A stretch of DNA of 5,058 nt. Source: CAYRHN01 sp964424115 (GTDB lineage: Bacteria; Chloroflexota; Anaerolineae; Anaerolineales; Anaerolineaceae). Location: the NCBI GenBank assembly GCA_964424115.1, contig CAYRHN010000052.1, forward strand, positions 1 to 5,058, written 5' to 3'. Made by a program: the position numbers and the translations under genes. Below, one piece after another: positions 1 through 4,999 of the stretch (positions within the stretch are counted from its first letter, which is position 1; the number at the start of each line of letters is the position of its first letter). Under the pieces are notes generated by a model. The model made no database searches, had not been told where the DNA came from, and saw only the letters and a list, made by a program, of their open reading frames with translations.

Positions 1-288
1 GTTAAAAGTTTGCCGGAAATCCTCAAATGCCTTCAAATTGATTGAGTAATATACCCATCGCGCATCCTTTGGATCCCGTTCGACATTGACTAGCCCCACT
101 TCACGCAAAACACTCAGGTGGTGAGAAATCAGGTTTGGCGCAAGTTGTAGCGCATTCCCCAACTCGCAGTTACACTGCACCCCCTCAATGATCTGCTCCA
201 GAAGCAGCAGTCGATTGGGTTCGGCGAGCACCTTCAGCCAGCGGGCTAAATCTGTCACCTGCTCTTTTGAGAATTCTGCATTATCCAT
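1..288 (-). CDS. ArsR/SmtB-family metal(loid)-responsive repressor, 3' end cut by window edge
   Basis: The reading frame starts at ATG (286-288) and stays open for 96 codons to the left edge, so the C-terminus is missing. A Shine-Dalgarno sequence (AAGGA, 5 nt before ATG) supports the start. Residues about 11-36 form the leading helices (LARWLKVLAEPNRLLLLEQI). Residues 38-62 form the helix-turn-helix, with LISHHLSVLREVGLV as the recognition part, followed by a winged hairpin (VERDPKDARWVYYSIN). Cys39 and Cys41 in the CNCEL motif occupy the place of the CxC of the ArsR alpha-3 metal site, which binds As(III)/Sb(III) in classical ArsR. The known role of the family is a dimeric repressor released from DNA by metal binding. 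The gene has its own promoter and a dyad that suggests autoregulation. Its regulated genes probably lie further left, outside the window. The family call is firm; the inducing metal is inferred. Confidence 0.93.
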   Translation of the reverse strand, partial: MDNAEFSKEQVTDLARWLKVLAEPNRLLLLEQIIEGVQCNCELGNALQLAPNLISHHLSVLREVGLVNVERDPKDARWVYYSINLKAFEDFRQTFN

Positions 289-303
289 GCGGTTCCTTTC
301 TGG

Positions 304-327
304 ATATTTCAATCGCTATTGAATTAT
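304..327. promoter_or_regulatory. Probable ArsR operator, 24-bp imperfect inverted repeat
   Basis: The arms TTCAAT (308-313) and ATTGAA (318-323) are perfect inverted repeats around a 4-bp centre. The symmetry continues outward through ATA (304-306) and TAT (325-327). In total 10 of 12 base pairs match across the centre between 315 and 316. AT-rich dyads of this size are typical for ArsR/SmtB repressors. The dyad overlaps the arsR -10 box and lies 16 bp upstream of the start codon, as expected for autorepression. That ArsR binds it is inferred. Confidence 0.65.
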
Positions 328-331
328 ATCA
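323..331 (-). promoter_or_regulatory. Extended -10 promoter element for arsR
   Basis: On the minus strand the bases read TGATATAAT, an extended -10 motif (TG-N-TATAAT) with a perfect TATAAT at 323-328. No good -35 hexamer is seen at 16-18 bp spacing (candidates there read like GTGCCT), which fits an extended -10 promoter. Transcription would start near 316, leaving a leader of about 28 nt. The -10 box is covered by the dyad at 304-327. Confidence 0.55.
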
Positions 332-398
332 TCAATGACGTAACGAGGCACTTATTTTGGGGATATTTCTGAGTATATCGGCAGACGTGGATGGATAT

Positions 399-1547
399 TT
401 ACAAAACAAACATGCTGGGATTTATTTCTTCTGCCCAGGCAAGTATGCCGCCATGCAAGTTGGAGATGCGCGAATAGCCAGCCTGCAATAATACTTCTAC
501 AGCGCGTGCTGAACGCACCCCGTTGCGACAGAACACCACCCATTCAACAGAGGGATCCAACTCGTCCAGGCATGTTTGCAGCCTGGCTAATGGGATTACT
601 TTTGCACCAGTAAGCTGTGAAAACTGTCCCTCCAGCTCCTCGCGGACATCCAGCAGGTGAACCGCCTCACCCCGATCCAGCCGCGCTGCCAGCTCCCGTA
701 CGCTAATCTCCGGGATGCCCAACGGTGTGTGTACGCCGCGGGTTGGAACGCCACAAAACTGTTCGTAATCGATCAGGTGAGTCACCTGTGGGTTGGGTCC
801 GCAAATCTTACAGTTCGGGTTCTTGCGCAGCTGAACCGTATGAAAGGTCAAATCCAGTGCATCATAGAGCAGCAGGCGACCGATCAGCGGCTCACCGATG
901 CCCAGGATTATTTTGATCACCTCCGTGCCCTGGAGTGTCCCAACCGTGCCTGGGAGTACGCCAAACACACCACCCTCCGCACAAGTAGGAACCGACCCAG
1001 GCGGGGGCGGTTCTGGAAACAGGCAGCGGTAGCACGGCCCGCTGCGCGCATCAAAAACACTGACCTGGCCCTCAAATCGAAAGATCGAACCGTATACATA
1101 TGGCCTGCCGGTCAATACACACAAATCGTTGATCAGGTAACGCGTTGGGAAATTATCCGTGCCATCCACAAGGATATCGTAACCGCCAGCGATTTGCTCC
1201 GCATTTTCAGCGCTGAAAACCTCATTATAAGCATCGACCTGAATGTGGGGGTTGAGATCAAGCATTCGCTGACGCGCCGACTCCACCTTGAGCTTGCCCA
1301 CCCGGCTGGTATCGTGAATGACCTGGCGCTGCAAGTTCGAACAATCCACAACGTCATAATCGACAATACCAATATGCCCAATACCTGCCGCAGCCAGATA
1401 CAGGCCCAGAGGCGAACCGAGCCCGCCAGAGCCCACCAGCAGTACGGAAGCGTCCTTGAGCTTGCGCTGACCAGTAAGCCCGACTTCCGGGATCAGCAGA
1501 TGGCGCGAATACCGGATCATTTCCTCTTGGGAGAGTTGTGGCAGCAT
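399..1547 (-). CDS. moeB: MoeB/ThiF-type sulfur-carrier adenylyltransferase fused to a rhodanese domain (MoeZ/MOCS3 type)
   Basis: A 382-residue cytoplasmic enzyme that by family uses ATP to adenylate the C-terminal glycine of a ubiquitin-like carrier (MoaD, ThiS or CysO type). The rhodanese domain then supplies sulfur to form a thiocarboxylate, used for molybdopterin, thiamin, cysteine or tRNA thiolation. The E1-like domain covers about 1-265: RYSRH (12-16), the nucleotide loop GSGGLGS (39-45), Asp63, NLQRQ (71-75), DGTDNF with Asp131, and TCAEGGV with Cys189. Two zinc CxxC pairs are intact (Cys172/Cys175 and Cys246/Cys249). The rhodanese domain covers about 278-374, with active-site Cys340 in CRNGVR, so it should be catalytic. 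The length matches MoeZ-like proteins. The start is backed by GAGGTG just upstream. It lies 62 bp after MT2 in the same direction. No carrier protein gene is in the window, so the pathway is open. MoeZ would be an equally valid name. Confidence 0.93.
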   Translation of the reverse strand: MLPQLSQEEMIRYSRHLLIPEVGLTGQRKLKDASVLLVGSGGLGSPLGLYLAAAGIGHIGIVDYDVVDCSNLQRQVIHDTSRVGKLKVESARQRMLDLNPHIQVDAYNEVFSAENAEQIAGGYDILVDGTDNFPTRYLINDLCVLTGRPYVYGSIFRFEGQVSVFDARSGPCYRCLFPEPPPPGSVPTCAEGGVFGVLPGTVGTLQGTEVIKIILGIGEPLIGRLLLYDALDLTFHTVQLRKNPNCKICGPNPQVTHLIDYEQFCGVPTRGVHTPLGIPEISVRELAARLDRGEAVHLLDVREELEGQFSQLTGAKVIPLARLQTCLDELDPSVEWVVFCRNGVRSARAVEVLLQAGYSRISNLHGGILAWAEEINPSMFVL

Positions 1548-1609
1548 GAATCACCTCAGCAAGAGATTATCGCACAGCTCATTAAAAAACAGTATGCACC
1601 GCTCCAAAT

Positions 1610-2287
1610 TTAGTTTTCGCTTGCCGGCTTCATTGCGGTAACAATCTCGGACGGTGCTTTACCGCCCAGATACGTCCGCCGCACTTGATGAAAGCCCGCT
1701 CGCAAGGTCAGATCTTCCATCAATACTGGCCGGCAGCCGCCCATCAGGTACAAAACAAGCTTTGGTGGCAGGAACTGGTAAAGCCTCTCTCGAAATAAAA
1801 CGGTCTCTTGATCTGCCTTGCTCATGTTAAGCAAAATCATCCGTCCCCCCGGCTTGAGCAACCGTTTGAACTCCGCCAGGATACCCGGCATCTCCTCTTC
1901 AGGGATGAGATCGAGCATATAGCCATTGTAGAGGACATCGAAGGTGTTGGATGAATACGGGATCTGGGTGGCACTGCCTTCTTTCAATACAAACTGTGAA
2001 AACCCACTTGATCGCAGGCGCTGCTCGGTGAGGGCCAGCATACTGGTTGAGATGTCCATACCAGAAAAGACAGCCTTTTTTCCGACCCGCCTGGCGATTT
2101 CTACAGCAGTGAGCCCAGGGCCAACGGCCACCTCCAGGACTTTCTCACCTGGCTGGAGGTTAGCCTGTTCCAATGCCTCCAAGTGGTATTCCCATTCCAT
2201 TGGGGCGACGGTTTTGCTGTAAATCCAGCCCCGTCGGTTGTAGGCCTGTTTGATGGTCTGCGGTTGGTATTCGTGAGCCTTTATCAT
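1610..2287 (-). CDS. Class I SAM-dependent methyltransferase, UbiE-like (MT2), paralogue of MT1
   Basis: A 225-residue soluble protein with a Rossmann-type SAM fold. Motif I is LEVAVGPG (51-58) and the acidic residue after strand 2 is Asp78 (SGMDIS). NGYMLDLIP (121-129) sits where the catalytic-face loop lies, and LKPGGRMILLN (144-154) is the strand 5 region. Near the end come GGCRPV (183-188), with the only cysteine (Cys185), and PSEIV (212-216). It resembles the UbiE/COQ5 superfamily but lacks enough specific motifs to call ubiquinone or menaquinone methylation. It also lacks the several cysteines of arsenite methyltransferase ArsM. It aligns with MT1 along its length, with 22 of 36 residues identical from NGYM to the NM(S/T) after strand 5. 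A strong ribosome site (GAGAGG, about 8 nt before ATG) supports the start. The gene is 45 bp downstream of the MFS gene and probably in one operon with it. The substrate is unknown. Confidence 0.88.
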   Translation of the reverse strand: MIKAHEYQPQTIKQAYNRRGWIYSKTVAPMEWEYHLEALEQANLQPGEKVLEVAVGPGLTAVEIARRVGKKAVFSGMDISTSMLALTEQRLRSSGFSQFVLKEGSATQIPYSSNTFDVLYNGYMLDLIPEEEMPGILAEFKRLLKPGGRMILLNMSKADQETVLFRERLYQFLPPKLVLYLMGGCRPVLMEDLTLRAGFHQVRRTYLGGKAPSEIVTAMKPASEN

Positions 2288-2332
2288 CGTTGTTTCCTCT
2301 CGATTAATTGACTTATTGGTTTGAGATCACGC

Positions 2333-3610
2333 TTAATCTGCGGCTGCTCGCTGGTAGCAGCCGATCCGAACCGGCCGACCAGAACGCACCGCTCCATTTT
2401 TCCTGGAACAGCCGAGTGCAAAGAAGGCTAGCAGGACACCGACCAGGGTAAACCCGGCAGCAACCCGGAAGATATCGAGCGGTGGCATCCACTGGCTCGC
2501 GATCACCACCCCCATGGGTCCAAGAATTCCGCCCATCGCCGCGGCCGACTCTTTGAGCCCCATCACGCGGGAACGATTAGTCTCTCTTGTCAGATCCAGG
2601 TAGGCAGCGCTGAGCGCCGGGGAAATCAGCGCCCCACCAACGCCACCAAAAACACCTGCCAGAACCAACAGCCAGAACTCATTCGCCAGGGTCAGACCCA
2701 GGTAGAAGATGATTTTGAAGATAAAACCGAGGACAATCAGCGGCCGGCGGCCAAAGCGGTCGCTGAGCCGGCCCAGCCCAAACTGACCTGCCACAAATGA
2801 CAATCCATACAGGCTGACAATCAGGCCGAACTGGCTGGAGGTGTAGTGCAGCCCCTGGTAGGCATACACGGCCAGCTGCGGCTCGACAAAGGCAAAGATG
2901 GACACCTCAAGGAAATCTAACACCAGCAGCGGCAGGATGCGAAAATCAACATTGAACCAGGTCCTTGGGTCGGGAAGCTTCCGGTCTATTGCTGGTGCAG
3001 GTTCTTTGTCGGGCGATATCTGCCTGCGCGTTTCGGGTACCAATATCAGGGTAGCCAATAAACCAACCGCGGCCAGGATGGCAGAGACGGTAAACGGCGC
3101 TGCAAATCCTCCCTGATCGTATAGAAAGCCGCCCAGCGCCGGGCCAAAAATAAATCCCGCGCCATAGCTGCCCATCAATAGACCTACCCACCGCGCCCGC
3201 TGGGTATCGGGTACCGCGTCCGCCACAAAGCTGATCGAGGCTGGCAGCAGGCCAGCCGTGACCGCGCCCTGAGCCATGCGGATCAGGACATACCCAGAAG
3301 ATGAATTGACCAGTAGAAAGCCCAGGTTGGCCAGCGCCACACCTGCCAGCGCAGTGAGGATGACCGGGCGTCGGCCGACCCGGTCAGCCAGTGAACCCAG
3401 AATCGGCGCCATAATCAGCTGCCCGATGGCAAAGGCGATTGCCATGTAACCCAGGGTTTCCACCCCGGCCCCCAGCTCGCCTAACCGTTTGGCAAAGATG
3501 GGCATCACGATGCCGTAGCCTGTCTCCATCAGCATCACGCTGCCAGCTAAGAGGAGGATGGCCCGGCGAGCCTGGCGATCCATTATGCGTGGTTGAATAG
3601 GTTGATCCAT
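2333..3610 (-). CDS. MFS transporter, 12-helix drug:H+ antiporter type (DHA1-like)
   Basis: A 425-residue inner-membrane protein with about twelve hydrophobic helices (first about 17-40, last about 379-400) and a cytoplasmic central loop at about 192-222. MFS motif A occurs in both halves: GSLADRVGRRP (72-82) and GRLSDRFGRRP (280-290). GAGFIFGPALGG (150-161) matches motif C, known in the family as a mark of antiporters, so proton-driven export is the likely role. Glu29 in helix 1 (METGYGIVMP) is a buried acid that could couple protons or bind a cation. The C-terminus carries a 25-residue basic tail after helix 12, with Cys401 and Cys418. The start ATG has AAAGG unusually close to it, about 2 nt away. 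The next Met (residue 10) has no ribosome site, so the first is kept. It sits between two paralogous methyltransferase genes, suggesting export of their substrate or product. Specificity cannot be read from sequence. Confidence 0.92.
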   Translation of the reverse strand: MDQPIQPRIMDRQARRAILLLAGSVMLMETGYGIVMPIFAKRLGELGAGVETLGYMAIAFAIGQLIMAPILGSLADRVGRRPVILTALAGVALANLGFLLVNSSSGYVLIRMAQGAVTAGLLPASISFVADAVPDTQRARWVGLLMGSYGAGFIFGPALGGFLYDQGGFAAPFTVSAILAAVGLLATLILVPETRRQISPDKEPAPAIDRKLPDPRTWFNVDFRILPLLVLDFLEVSIFAFVEPQLAVYAYQGLHYTSSQFGLIVSLYGLSFVAGQFGLGRLSDRFGRRPLIVLGFIFKIIFYLGLTLANEFWLLVLAGVFGGVGGALISPALSAAYLDLTRETNRSRVMGLKESAAAMGGILGPMGVVIASQWMPPLDIFRVAAGFTLVGVLLAFFALGCSRKNGAVRSGRPVRIGCYQRAAAD

Positions 3611-3637
3611 TTCCTTTCTTTCGTTTCCTATTAATCC

Positions 3638-4297
3638 TCAACTGGCTTTGGCCAGAATGACTTCCGAAGGGAAAAAGAACTGCTGCTGGTATTCCCTGAC
3701 CATCACCCTAAACCCGGCCTGTCCAAGTGGACCAGCCAGTTTTACGCCGCGGCAGCCGCCCACCAGCGCCGGTGACTGGCGGTAAATCCACTCATAGAAG
3801 TGGCTGCCCCAGCGTTCTCCTTCCGTCATATTGATTAGCACAAGCCGGCCGTCTGGTTTCAGCACGCGTTTGAATTCGGCTAGAAGCTGAGGAACAGCAG
3901 TATTGGGCATCAGGTCAAACATATAGCCATTGATGAGCAGATCAAAAGTTCCCGATGGGTACGAGATCTCGAACGCGCTGCCCTGTTTCAGTTCCACCTG
4001 CGCCCGGGTATCCTTCAGCTTGGCCTGCGCTTTTTGCAGCATCCCTTCGGAAATATCAATCGCCGCGGTCATGCCGGTTGGATTTCGGCGGACGATCTCC
4101 GTCAGAATCATACCGGTGCCGGCGGCGACATCTAAAATCCGTTCCCCATCCCGAATATCCGCCAATTCAATCCCCCGCTGGCGGGCACGGGTCTCAGTCA
4201 GCGTTCCCCACAGGTCATAAACCCGCGCGATCCGGTTGTATACATTCCGCACTTCCTTTTGTGATAAACGAGCATCCACACCGGTTGAAGCATTCAT
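3638..4297 (-). CDS. Class I SAM-dependent methyltransferase, UbiE-like (MT1), first gene of the operon
   Basis: A 219-residue soluble methyltransferase. Motif I is LDVAAGTG (55-62) and the acidic residue that should contact the SAM ribose is Asp81 (AAIDIS). Next come NGYMFDLMP (123-131), LKPDGRLVLIN (146-156), GGCRGV (180-185) with the only cysteine, Cys182, and FPSEVI (209-214). The N-terminal YNRIARVYDLW (20-30) is the usual UbiE-like substrate-lid start. The shared NGYM, GGCR and PSE motifs make it a paralogue of MT2. MT2 has a GP instead of GT in motif I and a different C-terminal stretch, so the two may have split roles or form a heteromer. AGGAG about 9 nt before ATG supports the start. 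The gene is 77 bp downstream of marR behind a likely terminator and two palindromes, and 27 bp upstream of the MFS gene. Small-molecule methylation is likely; the acceptor is unknown. Confidence 0.88.
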   Translation of the reverse strand: MNASTGVDARLSQKEVRNVYNRIARVYDLWGTLTETRARQRGIELADIRDGERILDVAAGTGMILTEIVRRNPTGMTAAIDISEGMLQKAQAKLKDTRAQVELKQGSAFEISYPSGTFDLLINGYMFDLMPNTAVPQLLAEFKRVLKPDGRLVLINMTEGERWGSHFYEWIYRQSPALVGGCRGVKLAGPLGQAGFRVMVREYQQQFFFPSEVILAKAS

Positions 4298-4310
4298 GAT
4301 CTTGGTCTCC
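4298..4310 (-). promoter_or_regulatory. Strong Shine-Dalgarno site of MT1
   Basis: The minus strand reads AGGAGACCAAGATC directly before the MT1 ATG, giving AGGAG about 9 nt upstream. marR, in contrast, has no recognisable site at normal distance (its nearest GGA is about 18-20 nt before ATG). The operon is therefore probably translated more efficiently than its regulator. Confidence 0.6.
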
Positions 4311-4319
4311 TAATTATTC

Positions 4320-4348
4320 TTGCTATTAGCAAAATTTGTATATTACAA
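4320..4348. promoter_or_regulatory. Tandem palindromic operator and -10 region of the MT1 operon
   Basis: Two perfect 13-bp palindromes lie side by side: TTGCTATTAGCAA (4320-4332) and TTGTATATTACAA (4336-4348), joined by AAT, with centres 16 bp apart. The second resembles the palindrome in front of marR. On the minus strand the second box contains TAATAT (4340-4345), a -10-like hexamer at exactly the same offset in the box as TATAAT in the marR promoter. At the matching -35 position only a T-rich, poor hexamer is seen. MarR-family dimers typically bind such dyads over promoters, so MarR repression of the operon is inferred. Confidence 0.65.
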
Positions 4349-4358
4349 CCATTTCCAC

Positions 4359-4387
4359 AAAAAAAGAGACGAATTTATGGTTCCGTC
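4359..4387 (-). terminator. Possible intrinsic terminator at the end of marR
   Basis: Reading leftward, GACGGA (4387-4382) can pair with TTCGTC (4373-4368). This gives a 6-bp stem with one G-T pair and an 8-nt loop, followed after TC by a run of seven T (4365-4359). The marR stop codon (4377-4375) lies in the loop, so a terminating ribosome would compete with the hairpin. The stem is short and leakage into MT1 is likely. The hairpin supports a separate promoter for MT1. Confidence 0.4.
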
Positions 4388-4851
4388 GATGGAAAGCAGC
4401 ACTGCAGAGCATTCATAATCGCCCCATTCAACCGTTCCAGGCTTTGAATGACCTGCGCTCGCTCACCCTCTGGAATTGCCTCCATGACACTCGAAAAGAA
4501 CCACTGCAGCGTCTCATGCAGCTGCCGTTTGGCCCGAATGCCATCGTCCGTCAGGTGTACCCGCACCACCCGCCGGTCTTCCGCATCCGGGTAGCGATCC
4601 ACCAGACCTTTTTTGACCAGCGGATCGACCGTCCGAGTCATCGTGCTACCTGCCAGCTTCATCTTCAGGCTCAGATCATTCATGGAAATGCTCTCGCCGT
4701 CTGGCATGGCCAGCAATGTGTAGCCTTGCGAACCGGTAATGTTGAGATTTTCGGTACAGACCCGATCCAGCAGCCCGGCATAACGGACCAGATCATTGGT
4801 TAACCGTTGAAGCGTTTCAGCGAACAGAAGTTGAAAAGAGTCTTTATCCAT
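4375..4851 (-). CDS. MarR-family winged helix-turn-helix regulator with C-terminal Cys-Cys pair
   Basis: A 158-residue protein of normal MarR length. N-terminal dimer helices (about 4-35) lead to the DNA-binding domain. This has MNDLSLKMKLAGSTMTRTVDPLVKKGLV (residues 57-84, helix-turn-helix) and a wing (about 85-100) with the family's D-x-R-like signature at Asp92-Arg93-Arg94 (EDRR). The C-terminal dimer helix (about 125-150) ends in vicinal Cys151-Cys152; Cys32 is the only other cysteine. MarR proteins are usually repressors that release DNA on binding a phenolic or other ligand or on thiol oxidation. The cysteine pair makes thiol or soft-metal sensing conceivable but unproven. It is the first gene of the group. 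Palindromes of the same type in front of it and in front of MT1 suggest it represses both. No good Shine-Dalgarno site precedes the ATG, but no better start exists nearby (next Met is residue 49). Confidence 0.92.
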   Translation of the reverse strand: MDKDSFQLLFAETLQRLTNDLVRYAGLLDRVCTENLNITGSQGYTLLAMPDGESISMNDLSLKMKLAGSTMTRTVDPLVKKGLVDRYPDAEDRRVVRVHLTDDGIRAKRQLHETLQWFFSSVMEAIPEGERAQVIQSLERLNGAIMNALQCCFPSTEP

Positions 4852-4861
4852 AATAGATTAC

Positions 4862-4892
4862 TTGTATATCCTATAATTTGTATTATACAAAT
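4862..4892. promoter_or_regulatory. Palindromic operator and half-site in front of marR
   Basis: ATTTGTAT-T-ATACAAAT (4876-4892) is a perfect 8-1-8 inverted repeat; its core TTGTATTATACAA spans 4878-4890. Sixteen base pairs toward marR, TTGTA (4862-4866) begins a second 13-bp register whose right half is degenerate. The linker AAT (4875-4877) and the spacing are identical to the site at 4320-4348. Over the 29-bp composite, 19 positions agree. The full dyad covers the marR -10 box, as expected for autorepression. Confidence 0.7.
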
Positions 4893-4909
4893 AATTTCAA
4901 GAATGTCAA
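4882..4909 (-). promoter_or_regulatory. Consensus sigma-70 promoter of marR
   Basis: On the minus strand TTGACA (4909-4904) is followed after 16 bp by TATAAT (4887-4882). Both hexamers are perfect. Transcription should start near 4875, giving a leader of about 24 nt. The -10 hexamer is fully inside the 17-bp palindrome, so an occupied operator would block the polymerase. Confidence 0.8.
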
Positions 4910-4999
4910 TAAGGCATACCCACTGTGTCTGTCCCAAAGTCGGTTGGTGATTTAGCACGCAAACAGCAGGCGGTTTTTGGGAATATTCGGCAAAGGGAC

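Noticed and set aside
302..400. Three copies of GGATATTT (302-309, 361-368, 393-400)
   Set aside because: Short AT-rich octamers with irregular spacing, one containing the moeB stop codon and one in the ArsR dyad; no consistent structure.
1584..1603. Possible terminator between MT2 and moeB: AGCGGT/ACTGTT hairpin followed by T residues
   Set aside because: The stem has only six pairs, two of them G-T, and part of the T run is used by the stem. It is too weak to call; if real it would separate moeB from the operon.
657..1613. Long open frame (318 codons) on the plus strand opposite moeB
   Set aside because: It lies almost wholly antisense to the fully recognisable MoeB-rhodanese gene, shows no known motif and has no supporting context; it is a shadow of codon bias.
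4237..4244. TGTATACA palindrome resembling the MarR boxes
   Set aside because: It is inside MT1, encodes conserved Val-Tyr of the N-terminal lid, and lacks the 13-bp spacing and the second register.
1610..4297. Calling either methyltransferase ArsM or UbiE by name
   Set aside because: Each has one cysteine only, unlike ArsM. The NGYM and GGCR motifs and the gene context do not match quinone-biosynthesis UbiE.
4336..4803. Plus-strand open frame of 155 codons opposite marR
   Set aside because: Antisense to a clear MarR gene, starts inside the operator palindrome, and its translation has no recognisable domain.
4932..4982. 7-bp inverted repeat TCCCAAA/TTTGGGA with a 37-bp loop upstream of the marR promoter
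   Set aside because: The loop is long, there is no T run and no promoter element at a useful distance, so chance is the best explanation.
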